14,151 bases of DNA from contig JAZRPK010000067.1 of NCBI GenBank assembly GCA_045649145.1, positions 1 through 14,151 of the forward strand. The letters are read 5' to 3'. Positions 1 to 7,446 of the stretch are shown piece after piece. How positions within the stretch are numbered: the stretch's first letter is position 1; every line of letters starts with the position of its first letter. Below the pieces are notes generated by a model. The model did no database searches and had not been told where the DNA came from. It saw nothing but the letters and a program-made list of their open reading frames with translations. This stretch comes from HGM11525 sp045649145. Its GTDB lineage: Bacteria; Bacillota; Clostridia; UBA1381. The position numbers and the translations under genes were made by a program.

Positions 1-569
1 TAATAGAACTGCCAGAATATAAAATGCCGGGTATAAAAACGGTGTTTATATATGTGTGGGAAAAGATTTGTGATTATCTTGCCAAGGCGGGAACTACCAT
101 ATTTATTGCATCGGTAATAGTGTGGTTTTTACTTAATTTCAACTTAAACGGTATGACAGAAAATATGGGCGAGAGCTTTGCTGCTGTGGCAGGGAGAGTG
201 ATAGCACCGCTCCTTGAGCCTCTGGGACTCGGGTTTTGGCAGATAGCAGTTGCACTTCTGTCGGGAATTGCTGCTAAAGAGGTTGTGGTTTCGAGTATGG
301 GCGTGCTTTTTGGGATAAGCAATGTCGCATCGCCTCAAGGGATGAGCTTGCTTAAAGAAACGCTTGGCGGGGTTGGATTTGGCAGCATCAATGCCTATTC
401 AATGATGCTTTTTTGCCTTTTGTACGTGCCGTGCATTGCGACGATTGCAACAATAAAAAGAGAGTCGCAGTCTGCAAGCTTTACTTTTGGTGTACTGCTC
501 CTGCAGCTTGTGGTTGCGTGGATTGTTTCGACTATGTTTTACCAGATTGCATCTGCAATAGTACATTAA
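1..569 (+). CDS. feoB: Ferrous iron transport protein B, C-terminal part (5' end outside window)
   Basis: FeoB is the inner-membrane Fe(II) transporter with an N-terminal G-protein domain; only the membrane C-terminus is present. The frame is already open at base 3 (IELPEYK before the first ATG at 24), so the ATG at 24 is internal; 188 residues are visible. Counting from M24, hydrophobic segments lie near residues 21-38, 71-98, 124-144 and 152-175. The second holds the FeoB_C-type motif GIAAKEVVVSSMGVLFG (81-97) and the third the motif LLYVPCIATIATIKRE (132-147), both typical of Gram-positive FeoB. The stop TAA at 567-569 runs directly into a hairpin terminator. No feoA or other iron gene lies downstream. 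The identification is confident by family motifs; the G domain and Gate repeats upstream cannot be judged from this window. Confidence 0.95.
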   Translation, partial: IELPEYKMPGIKTVFIYVWEKICDYLAKAGTTIFIASVIVWFLLNFNLNGMTENMGESFAAVAGRVIAPLLEPLGLGFWQIAVALLSGIAAKEVVVSSMGVLFGISNVASPQGMSLLKETLGGVGFGSINAYSMMLFCLLYVPCIATIATIKRESQSASFTFGVLLLQLVVAWIVSTMFYQIASAIVH

Positions 570-599
570 AAAGAGTCTGTAATTTACAGACTCTTTTTT
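568..599. terminator. Bidirectional rho-independent terminator between feoB and the exonuclease gene
   Basis: A 14-bp stem is formed by 568-581 and 585-598 around a 3-nt loop (582-584). Its core is GAGTCTGTA/TACAGACTC. A T-run at 594-599 follows on the plus strand and an A-run at 568-572 gives the matching T-run on the minus strand. It follows the feoB stop directly. The stop codon of the leftward exonuclease gene (584-586) sits at the loop and right arm, so one hairpin ends both transcripts. Confidence 0.9.
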
Positions 600-1195
600 G
601 CTCGTTTTTTTCTGTTTTTTGTACAAGGCTCTTTATATCCCGGGTAAATATGGCCTATTCCGATATCAAATTTTTCCTCCAGTTCGGATAATGAGGATAT
701 GTTATAGTCCTCGATAATTTTCATCAAGACCTTTGCACACACGTATGCGTCATCGCAGGCATCGTGGTGCGAGAAACAAATCCCGAACGCATCTGCAAGA
801 GCATTTAGTTTGTGGCTCTCAAGGTCAGGATAAGCCTTTTGCGACAGCTTTACTGTGCACAGATAGTCAAAGGTGGGATATTCTATACCGAAATAGTCCA
901 ATGTACTTAAAAGCACGCTGATGTCAAAGCTTGCATTGTGTGCAACTACAAGCTTTCCGTCAAGCAGAGGCTTAATATACTCCCACGCATCTTTCATAGT
1001 CGGCTTGTCGAATACCATATCGGGTGTGATGCCGTGAATTAAGACGTTATACTCGTTAAATTCAAAGGGTACAGGCCTTAAAAGCATTGAGCGACGTGCA
1101 ATAATCTTATCAGCGCTCACCTCGCAGACACCGATAGAACACGCACTTGTACGAACAGAGGTTGCCGTTTCAAAATCTATTGCGACAAAGTCCAT
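584..1195 (-). CDS. DEDDh-family 3'-5' exonuclease (DNA polymerase III epsilon-like)
   Basis: This 203-residue protein is a stand-alone exonuclease of the DnaQ/epsilon superfamily, which removes 3' nucleotides from DNA or RNA with two metal ions. The acidic motifs are visible: ExoI DFET (D7, E9), ExoII HNASFD (D91) and ExoIII HDACDDA (H144, D149), which gives the DEDDh set. After the catalytic domain there is a short segment and a lysine/arginine-rich tail (about residues 190-203) that could contact nucleic acid. The ATG at 1195 is preceded by an AGAGAGGA ribosome binding site about 5 nt upstream. Only 12 nt separate it from the pheT stop, so it is probably the third cistron of the T-box-controlled pheST operon. 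There is no polymerase or BRCT domain, so it is not PolC or DinG. The substrate (proofreading, repair or RNA trimming) cannot be inferred from sequence. Confidence 0.88.
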   Translation of the reverse strand: MDFVAIDFETATSVRTSACSIGVCEVSADKIIARRSMLLRPVPFEFNEYNVLIHGITPDMVFDKPTMKDAWEYIKPLLDGKLVVAHNASFDISVLLSTLDYFGIEYPTFDYLCTVKLSQKAYPDLESHKLNALADAFGICFSHHDACDDAYVCAKVLMKIIEDYNISSLSELEEKFDIGIGHIYPGYKEPCTKNRKKRAKKSL

Positions 1196-1207
1196 CTTGT
1201 TCCTCTC

Positions 1208-3586
1208 TTATCTTAAGACAGCGCAGTTCTTGTATTCGAGGTCCTTGGTAATCTTGGAAAATACCTTATTGATTTCCTCGTTGGTAAGACTGCGGTCTGA
1301 AGCACGGAAGAAGATAGCATATGCAACGCTCTTTTTGCCGTCGGGGATTTGCGCACCCTCGTATACGTCAAAGAGCTTAATGCTGTCAAGGATTTCTCCT
1401 GCGGCCTTTTTGATTGTCTTTTCAAGCTCTGCAACAGCAACGTTCTTATCAACCAAAAGTGCAATATCACGCTCTGCGGCAGGGAAACGTGGTAGCTGCT
1501 TATATTTAACTGAATCGCTTGATGCAGCCGCAATTGCAGCAAGGTCAAGCTCTGCCACATAGCAGGGTGTATCAATCTCGTAGGTAGAGAGTACGTCGGG
1601 ATGGATTTCGCCAAGTACACCGCAAGCATTACCGCCTAATGAAAGAGCCGCACATCTTCCGGGATGGAAGGTCGGGTTTTCGGTTTCGGCTGTATATTCT
1701 GCATCCTTGATGCCGAGTGTGGACAAAAGCTTCTCCACGATGCCTTTTAATGTATAGAAATCGCAATCGCCGTAAAGTCCCAATGTAACTTTCTCAGGCT
1801 CCTCGGGCAGAACATCGCCCTTGGGAAGATATATCTTTCCGATTTCAAACAGACGCACATTTTCGTTTCTGTGGCTGAAGTTATAGGAAAGGATATCCAG
1901 CATAGATGCAATGGTGGTTGTTCTCATTATCGAGGTATCCTCGCCTAATGGGTTGGTAATTTTAACTGTTTTTCTAAGCTCGCTATCCTCGGGGATACGG
2001 ATTTTATCAAGAGAGGACGGCGATGTAAAGGTGTAGGTATAAATCTCGCTCATACCTGAGCCTACAAGGCAGTGATTGATTTTGTCACGTAGCTTCTGCA
2101 GGGGAGTCTTGCCGCCGACAGTAGCCTCGCCCGAGAGCAAGGTTGTCGGTATCTTGTCATAGCCGTAAAAACGTGCTATTTCCTCCGCAACATCAGCCTC
2201 TGCCTCGATATCAGGGCGGAATGAGGGTGCAGTTACAGTCATTGCCTTTTCGTCAACCTCAAAGCCGAGCTTTGTAAGAGTCGAAATCATATCGGCTGTT
2301 GGTATATCTGTTCCCAAAAACGCGTTAATCTTTTCGGGACGAAGATTTAGTGTTATAAGCGGCTTGATATTTCCCTTCATATCAATCATTCCGCCTACAA
2401 CCTCGCCGCAACCGAGCATTTCAACCAACTGACACGCACGCTCTAAAGCGGGTACGGTATTGTTAGCATCAAGTCCTTTTTCATAACGTGAAGATGCTTC
2501 GGTTCTAAGACCTGCACGTTGTGCAGTCTGTCTTACGCTTGCGCCGTCAAAGGTAGCAGACTCGAATACAACACAGGTTGTATCCTCTTTAACCTCAGAG
2601 TTAAAGCCACCCATAACACCCGCAATCGCAACAGCTCTTTCGGCATCTGCAATTACAAGGTCATTTGAGGAGAGGACTCTCTCCTGCTCGTCAAGTGTCT
2701 TAATCTTTTCGCTATCGAGAGCGTCACGAACAATTATTTTGCCGCCTACAAGGTCACGCAAATCAAATGCGTGCATCGGCTGACCATACTCCAAAAGCAG
2801 ATAGTTTGTAATGTCAACAATGTTGTTTATAGAACGTACACCTGAGGCACGAAGTCTGCTCGAAAGCCATTTAGGACTCGGACCTATTTTGACATTCTTG
2901 ACCATCTTGGCACTGTAGCGGAGACATTTGTCGGGATTTTTAACCTCGACAGAGATGAAATCCTCTATATTTTCACTATTTTCGCTGTAGGTAGGAGTGG
3001 GGACATTAAACGGCTTATCGAAGGTAACTGCCGTTTCTCTTGCAAGACCTATTACGCTAAAGCAGTCGGGTCGGTTTGATGTGATTTCAAACTCAACCAC
3101 ATCCTCGTTAAGTCCGAAATAATCACGCATTTCGATGCCGATTTCGGTGTCCTCGGGTAGAACTAAAATGCCGTATTCAGGCTCATAGCCGAGGTCTGAA
3201 ACTGTAATACCCATCTCGTCGTGTGAGCAGAGCATACCATTAGACTCAACACCACGAAGCTTGCCCTTTTTGATGTGTACATCACCAGGGAGTGTCGAGC
3301 CGTCAAGTGCAACAGGAACAATCTGTCCCTCTTTAACATTCGGCGCACCTGTTACAATCTGCAAAACCTCATCGCCGACATTAACCATACAGATAACCAG
3401 ATGGTCGGAGTCGGGATGCGGAGTAACGCTTTCAATTTTGCCTGCAACAACTCTGTCAAGGTCTTTTCCTAAAAATTCTATGCCCTCAACCTTAGAGCCT
3501 GACATAGTAAGTGCATCGTTGTATTCCTTAGGCGAAATGCCTTTTATATCTGTATAATCGTTAAACCAACTCATTGGTACTTTCAT
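1208..3586 (-). CDS. pheT: Phenylalanyl-tRNA synthetase beta subunit
   Basis: The beta chain of the alpha2-beta2 PheRS binds tRNA-Phe and edits mischarged Tyr-tRNA-Phe; the alpha chain (PheS, just upstream) does the aminoacylation. The 792-residue length is normal for bacterial PheT. An EMAPII-like tRNA-binding domain lies near residues 38-150 (HPDSDHL, TGAPNV), followed by the B3/B4 editing domain (about 205-385; GQPMHAFD, ASSRYEKG), the B5 DNA-binding-like domain (about 405-475; RPDIEAEADVAEEIAR), the catalytic-like core (about 480-690), and a C-terminal FDX-ACB anticodon-binding domain (FPAAERDIALLVD, about 700-792). The ATG at 3586 has a strong AAGGAGGG site 6-8 nt upstream. Thirteen nucleotides separate it from the pheS stop, so the two are translated from one message. 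It is complete, with no frameshift. Confidence 0.97.
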   Translation of the reverse strand: MKVPMSWFNDYTDIKGISPKEYNDALTMSGSKVEGIEFLGKDLDRVVAGKIESVTPHPDSDHLVICMVNVGDEVLQIVTGAPNVKEGQIVPVALDGSTLPGDVHIKKGKLRGVESNGMLCSHDEMGITVSDLGYEPEYGILVLPEDTEIGIEMRDYFGLNEDVVEFEITSNRPDCFSVIGLARETAVTFDKPFNVPTPTYSENSENIEDFISVEVKNPDKCLRYSAKMVKNVKIGPSPKWLSSRLRASGVRSINNIVDITNYLLLEYGQPMHAFDLRDLVGGKIIVRDALDSEKIKTLDEQERVLSSNDLVIADAERAVAIAGVMGGFNSEVKEDTTCVVFESATFDGASVRQTAQRAGLRTEASSRYEKGLDANNTVPALERACQLVEMLGCGEVVGGMIDMKGNIKPLITLNLRPEKINAFLGTDIPTADMISTLTKLGFEVDEKAMTVTAPSFRPDIEAEADVAEEIARFYGYDKIPTTLLSGEATVGGKTPLQKLRDKINHCLVGSGMSEIYTYTFTSPSSLDKIRIPEDSELRKTVKITNPLGEDTSIMRTTTIASMLDILSYNFSHRNENVRLFEIGKIYLPKGDVLPEEPEKVTLGLYGDCDFYTLKGIVEKLLSTLGIKDAEYTAETENPTFHPGRCAALSLGGNACGVLGEIHPDVLSTYEIDTPCYVAELDLAAIAAASSDSVKYKQLPRFPAAERDIALLVDKNVAVAELEKTIKKAAGEILDSIKLFDVYEGAQIPDGKKSVAYAIFFRASDRSLTNEEINKVFSKITKDLEYKNCAVLR

Positions 3587-3599
3587 TTGATAACCCTCC

Positions 3600-4619
3600 T
3601 TAGAACTGCTTTAAGAACCTTGTGTCATTTTCGAAGAAAAGACGCAGGTCGTCAATATCATATCTGCCCATAGCCACACGCTCCAAGCCAAAGCCGAACG
3701 CAAAGCCGGAATAAACCTCAGGGTCAATGCCGCAGTTTTTAAGCACCTTGGGGTGTACCATACCGCAACCGAGAATTTCTATCCAACCCTCGCCTTTGCA
3801 TACACGGCAGCCCTCTCCGCCACAAACATAGCAGGAGATGTCCATTTCAGCAGACGGCTCAGTAAAGGGGAAATGATGCGGACGGAAACGTACTCTTGTT
3901 TCCTTGCCGTAAAGAGCCTTAATGAATGCGTCAAGCGTTCCCTTAAGGTCAGCCATTGTGATACCCTTATCCACCACTAAGCCCTCTATCTGATGGAACA
4001 CGGGTGAGTGCGTAGCGTCAACTGCGTCAGAGCGGTAAACTCTGCCAGGTGCGATTATGCGGATAGGAGGCTTTTTGTTCTCCATAACACGTATCTGCAT
4101 AGGCGAGGTCTGAGTTCTTAAAACCACATTATCACTTACATAGAAGGTGTCCTGAGTATCTCTTGCAGGGTGATTTTTCGGGATATTAAGAGCCTCAAAG
4201 TTGTAGTAATCAAGCTCAACCTCGGGACCCTCTGCAATCTCAAAACCCATACCGATTGCAATATCCTTAATATCGTCTAATACCTTTGTCAAAGGATGCA
4301 GACTGCCCTCAGGCTGTTTTTTGCCCGGCATTGTAACGTCGATAACCTCGTTTTTAAGTCTTTCCTCGGTCTGCTTTTTCAAAAGCTCCGCTTTTTTAGA
4401 GTCAATTTCCTGCTCTAAAAGTGCACGGATTTCATTTGCCAATGCACCGATAACAGGTCTTTCTTCGGCAGAGAGTGCGCCCATACCCTTTAATACGGCG
4501 GTGAGCTCACCTTTTTTACCGAGATATTTAATACGAATGTTTTCCAGTACGTCAAGCCCATCAGCTTCTTTAAGATGTGCAAGGACGTCTTCTTTGATTT
4601 GTGCAAGCTTGTTTTTCAA
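3600..4619 (-). CDS. pheS: Phenylalanyl-tRNA synthetase alpha subunit (TTG start)
   Basis: PheS is the catalytic subunit of class II PheRS and charges tRNA-Phe with phenylalanine in the cytosol. I place the start at TTG 4619-4617. It is preceded by AAGGAGG with an 8-nt gap, and it yields a 339-residue protein beginning MKNKLAQIKEDVL, the normal PheS length and N-terminus. The in-frame ATG at 4673 would read through the T-box terminator hairpin and its T-run, so it is rejected. Visible features are an N-terminal coiled-coil (about 1-90), class II motif 2 (GRVYRSDAVDATHSPVFHQ, 192-210) and motif 3 (GFGLERVAM, 309-317). Two CxxC/CxxC-type pairs (C263, C266, C271, C274) form an insert that I know from clostridial PheS. 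The gene is transcribed under the T-box leader immediately upstream and is followed closely by pheT. Confidence 0.96.
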   Translation of the reverse strand: MKNKLAQIKEDVLAHLKEADGLDVLENIRIKYLGKKGELTAVLKGMGALSAEERPVIGALANEIRALLEQEIDSKKAELLKKQTEERLKNEVIDVTMPGKKQPEGSLHPLTKVLDDIKDIAIGMGFEIAEGPEVELDYYNFEALNIPKNHPARDTQDTFYVSDNVVLRTQTSPMQIRVMENKKPPIRIIAPGRVYRSDAVDATHSPVFHQIEGLVVDKGITMADLKGTLDAFIKALYGKETRVRFRPHHFPFTEPSAEMDISCYVCGGEGCRVCKGEGWIEILGCGMVHPKVLKNCGIDPEVYSGFAFGFGLERVAMGRYDIDDLRLFFENDTRFLKQF

Positions 4620-4640
4620 TTCAAACTCCTCCTTAAAATA
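4617..4640 (-). promoter_or_regulatory. Ribosome binding site deciding the pheS TTG start
   Basis: Read on the minus strand, AAGGAGG is followed by eight bases and then TTG (4619-4617). No other ribosome binding site precedes the competing in-frame ATG at 4673, which lies inside the terminator stem of the leader. The site is only exposed downstream of the T-box terminator, as expected for a T-box-controlled gene. Confidence 0.85.
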
Positions 4641-4659
4641 TGTTAGATATTTTCGGGAT

Positions 4660-4693
4660 AAAAAAAGCTTCATCCCTTGTAAAAGGGACGAAG
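4660..4693 (-). terminator. T-box leader terminator hairpin
   Basis: The minus-strand RNA has a 12-bp stem (4693-4682 with 4678-4667, containing one G-U pair), a 3-nt or slightly larger loop, and seven U residues (4666-4660). The 5' part of the stem is close to the T-box element, so the antiterminator would compete with it. It lies 40 nt upstream of the pheS TTG start. Confidence 0.88.
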
Positions 4694-4930
4694 CGAAAAC
4701 TCCGCGGTACCACCCAAATTCCTGCTAAAAAGCAGACACTTTAGACTACTGACGGACTTACGCACCGCCGATTGCGTTGCCGACTACTCACAATTAAGCT
4801 TCACCGACACAGCTCCAAAAGGAAATTTCACCGACCATACACTTTCCGCAGCGGCTCACAGCCGATGACCGCTACTCTCTTGTGGGTTGTATGCGCTACT
4901 TGCTTTCTTCATAGCCTTTATATTTGATTT
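4660..4930 (-). promoter_or_regulatory. T-box riboswitch (phenylalanine) in the pheST leader
   Basis: T-box leaders bind uncharged tRNA and switch from a terminator to an antiterminator. The conserved T-box element AATTTGGGTGGTACCGCGGA is read on the minus strand at 4720-4701; its UGGU bulge would pair with a tRNA ending in ACCA. Stem I elements are present upstream: AAGCAAGTAGCG (S-turn AGTA), AGAGAGTAGCGG, and GGTGAAATTTCC followed by TTTTGGAGCTG. The best specifier is TTC at 4824-4822, a Phe codon, placed after the GAA of the specifier loop. The leader ends in a rho-independent terminator (4693-4660). The specifier assignment rests on pattern position and agreement with pheS; a covariance-model fold would settle it. 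Confidence 0.93.
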
Positions 4931-4937
4931 CCAAAGC

Positions 4938-4966
4938 ATTTTATCACATTTTCTCACCTTTTGCAA
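4938..4966 (-). promoter_or_regulatory. Sigma-A promoter of the T-box/pheST/exonuclease operon
   Basis: On the minus strand a -35 box TTGCAA (4966-4961) is separated by exactly 17 bp from a -10 box TAAAAT (4943-4938). Transcription would start near 4931, just before the first conserved T-box stem I bases. No terminator is seen between pheS, pheT and the exonuclease gene, so this promoter probably serves all three. Confidence 0.8.
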
Positions 4967-5006
4967 GTGTTTTTTTTAATTTAATAGGGAAAGAATACTG
5001 ATATGC

Positions 5007-5035
5007 TTGCAAATAGAGGAATTTTGTGGTATTAT
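5007..5035 (+). promoter_or_regulatory. Sigma-A promoter of the obg operon
   Basis: TTGCAA (5007-5012) and TATTAT (5030-5035) are separated by 17 bp. The obg start codon lies 33 nt after the -10 box, with a TGGAG ribosome binding site at 5057-5061. The promoter is divergent from the pheST promoter; the two -35 boxes are about 40 bp apart and carry the same flanking bases in inverted orientation. Confidence 0.75.
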
Positions 5036-5068
5036 TTAGATATTAATTTATAACATTGGAGAAAAATT

Positions 5069-6349
5069 ATGTTTACAGATAAAGCGAAAATTTTAATTAA
5101 GGCGGGAAATGGCGGTAACGGCTCGATTTCCTTCAGGCGTGAGAAGTATATTGCGGCAGGTGGCCCCGACGGTGGTGACGGCGGCAAGGGCGGCAGTGTA
5201 ATTATGCGTGCCGAGCCGGGTATTAACACGCTTGCCGATTTTAAGTTTAAGAGAAAGTACGTTGCTCAAAACGGCACCGACGGCTCGGGCAAGCACTGCA
5301 AGGGCAAAAACGGCGAGGATATTATTCTGCCCGTACCAATAGGTACACTTGTAAGGGATATCGAAAGCGGAAAGATAATCGCCGACATTTCTGAGCCTGA
5401 TAAGGACTATATAATAATCAAGGGCGGCAACGGCGGCTGGGGTAACTCGCATTTTTCCACTTCAACAAGACAAGCCCCCAACTTTGCCAAAAACGGTCAA
5501 AAGGGCATCGAGCGTGAGGTTATGCTTGAGCTTAAGATGATTGCAGATGTGGGACTTGTCGGATTTCCTAACGTCGGAAAATCAACCTTGCTTGCAGCGA
5601 CCACCAAGGCAGAGCCAAAGATTGCTAACTATCACTTTACAACTCTTACCCCAAATCTCGGCGTAGTTGATATGGGCGAGGGTATGAGCTTTGTGCTTGC
5701 GGATATTCCGGGCATCATAGAAGGTGCAAGCGAGGGTGTCGGCTTGGGACACGAGTTTTTAAGACATATCGAAAGAACAAGGCTTTTAATTCACGTTGTA
5801 GACGTATCCTCCATTGAGGGCAGAAATCCTGTGGAGGACTTTGACATTATAAACAGCGAGCTTTCAAGGTATGATTTAGAGCTTGAAAATCGTCCGCAGA
5901 TTGTAGCTGCCAACAAGACGGACATAATTCAGGATACAGAGGCTTACGAAGGCTTCCTTGCCGAAATGAAGGAAAGAGGCTATGCGGTATTTGAAATATC
6001 GGCTGCAACAGGTCAGGGCGTAAGAGAGCTTATGAAATACGCATACAAAGAGCTTTCAAAGCTGCCGCCTGTTAAGGTGTTTGAGCCTGAGCTTGACTTG
6101 GAGGAGACAGCAGTTATCGACCTTAACGATAGAGGCTTTGAAATCACTAAAGAGGACGGGGTTTATGTTATCTCAGGTAGCTGGATTGAGGCTGTCGGCG
6201 GCAGCGTTAACTTCTCCGATGATGAAAGTCTGCAGTTCTTCCAGCGTGCACTCAGGACAAGGGGCGTAATAGATGCCCTTTTGGAGGAAGGTATAAAAGA
6301 GAACGATTTGGTCAGAATAGGCGACCTCGAATTTGAATTTGTGCTCTAA
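5069..6349 (+). CDS. obg: Obg-family GTPase (ribosome assembly)
   Basis: Obg/CgtA GTPases act in large ribosomal subunit maturation and the stringent and stress responses. The 426-residue protein has the three expected parts. The glycine-rich Obg fold is at about 1-158 (GNGGNGSISFRREKY; GGPDGGDGGKGG). The G domain is at about 159-333, with G1 GFPNVGKS (165-172), G2 TT (191-192), G3 DIPG (212-215), G4 NKTD (282-285) and G5 SAATGQG (311-317). The C-terminal OCT domain is at about 350-426. All nucleotide-binding residues are intact. The ATG at 5069 follows a TGGAG site by 7 nt, and the 426-residue length is that of Firmicutes Obg. It leads a four-gene set with mltG, rsmA and nrdG, with no terminator in between. 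The usual rplU-rpmA genes are not upstream here; the operon has its own promoter. Confidence 0.97.
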   Translation: MFTDKAKILIKAGNGGNGSISFRREKYIAAGGPDGGDGGKGGSVIMRAEPGINTLADFKFKRKYVAQNGTDGSGKHCKGKNGEDIILPVPIGTLVRDIESGKIIADISEPDKDYIIIKGGNGGWGNSHFSTSTRQAPNFAKNGQKGIEREVMLELKMIADVGLVGFPNVGKSTLLAATTKAEPKIANYHFTTLTPNLGVVDMGEGMSFVLADIPGIIEGASEGVGLGHEFLRHIERTRLLIHVVDVSSIEGRNPVEDFDIINSELSRYDLELENRPQIVAANKTDIIQDTEAYEGFLAEMKERGYAVFEISAATGQGVRELMKYAYKELSKLPPVKVFEPELDLEETAVIDLNDRGFEITKEDGVYVISGSWIEAVGGSVNFSDDESLQFFQRALRTRGVIDALLEEGIKENDLVRIGDLEFEFVL

Positions 6350-6361
6350 GAGGTGAGTGTT

Positions 6362-7426
6362 ATGGAAAACGAAAATCTGTATGATATCGGGCAGATAAGA
6401 CAAAGGCGGGAAGAACGCCAAAAACAGCGCCGCAGAAGAAGTATAGCCGTAGTTGCCATACTTATATTTGCTGTAATTTGCGGAGCGTTTGTATACAATT
6501 TTTCAAACCGTATTCCCAAGGACGGCACGGTTATTGAAATCGAGGTTAAAGAGGGCAGCACCGCAACAGCTATTGCCAATACCCTTGAGGAGAACGGACT
6601 TATCAAAAGTACACGCAGGTTTTTGAAGGATTTGAAAAAATCTGACTATGCCAACAGCCTTAGGTTTGGCGTGTATGAAATCGAACGTGGTATAAGCCAC
6701 GAGGAAATTATAGAAGTGTTAGCCAAGGGCGGTTCTCGCAAAAATGCGGTTACCGTTACAATACCCGAGGGCTATTCTCTTGAGAGAATTATTGAAAGAC
6801 TTTCAGATAGCGGACTCTCGCGTTCCGATGAGTTGTATGCAGCGCTTTTGATGGATTACGAGTATGATTTTCTTTCTGCAATTCCCGATGATGAGGGCAT
6901 TAAATATAGGCTGCAGGGATTTTTGTTCCCGTCGACTTATGAATTTTCTAAGGATATGACGGCAACTGAAATCATAAATATGATGCTTGCAGAGTTTCAA
7001 AGACAGATAAAAAAGGCAGGAATAAGCAATGCTGATTTATATGAAACAATGACGCTTGCATCGCTTGTAGAGCGTGAGGCGAAGGTTGATTCGGAACGTG
7101 AGACCATAGCAGGTGTAATCAAAAACCGTATCGCAAAGGGTATGAGATTGCAGATAGATGCAAGTGTTGTGTATGCTATTTCTGACGGAATGTATAACGT
7201 TGACAGAGTGCTCTACAGAGATTTGGAGGTAGATTCTCCGTATAATACTTATAAATACACAGGACTTCCGATAGGGCCTATATGCTCGCCGGGCATCAGG
7301 TCGATTGAGGCGGCGGCAAAGCCCGAAAAACATAACTATTACTACTATCGTGTAGATTCTGCCAAAACGGACGGCAGTCATATCTTTACCGAAAACTTTG
7401 ATGAACATAAGAATGCCGCCGATTAA
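6362..7426 (+). CDS. mltG: Endolytic peptidoglycan transglycosylase MltG (YceG-like)
   Basis: MltG cleaves nascent glycan strands at the outer face of the membrane and sets strand length. The start is taken as ATG 6362, which has an AAGAGGTG site (6348-6355) six nt upstream; a GTG at 6353 lies inside that site. This gives 354 residues. A basic cytoplasmic N-terminus (residues 1-27, RREERQKQRRRR) precedes one membrane helix (about 28-47), a LysM-like region (about 55-125) and the YceG domain. The catalytic glutamate motif is LASLVEREA (E237), followed by the conserved NTYKYTGLPIGPICSPG (295-311). All are as expected for an intact enzyme. The gene lies 12 nt after obg and 20 nt before rsmA, so it is cotranscribed. 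The assignment is firm at family level. Confidence 0.93.
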   Translation: MENENLYDIGQIRQRREERQKQRRRRSIAVVAILIFAVICGAFVYNFSNRIPKDGTVIEIEVKEGSTATAIANTLEENGLIKSTRRFLKDLKKSDYANSLRFGVYEIERGISHEEIIEVLAKGGSRKNAVTVTIPEGYSLERIIERLSDSGLSRSDELYAALLMDYEYDFLSAIPDDEGIKYRLQGFLFPSTYEFSKDMTATEIINMMLAEFQRQIKKAGISNADLYETMTLASLVEREAKVDSERETIAGVIKNRIAKGMRLQIDASVVYAISDGMYNVDRVLYRDLEVDSPYNTYKYTGLPIGPICSPGIRSIEAAAKPEKHNYYYYRVDSAKTDGSHIFTENFDEHKNAAD

Positions 7427-7446
7427 TTTTGAGAGGATTAAAACAG

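Noticed and set aside
413..691. 92-codon plus-strand ORF crossing the feoB end and terminator
   Set aside because: It is a frame shadow of feoB that reads through the terminator; its cysteine-rich look comes from frame-shifted feoB codons.
4620..4673. N-terminal extension of PheS from ATG 4673
   Set aside because: It overlaps the T-box terminator hairpin and U-run, has no ribosome binding site, and adds residues unlike PheS; TTG 4619 explains the data better.
4697..4930. Long structured region upstream of pheS, first considered as a possible tRNA or small RNA gene
   Set aside because: The T-box element, stem I motifs and the terminator identify it as a T-box leader; no cloverleaf can be formed.
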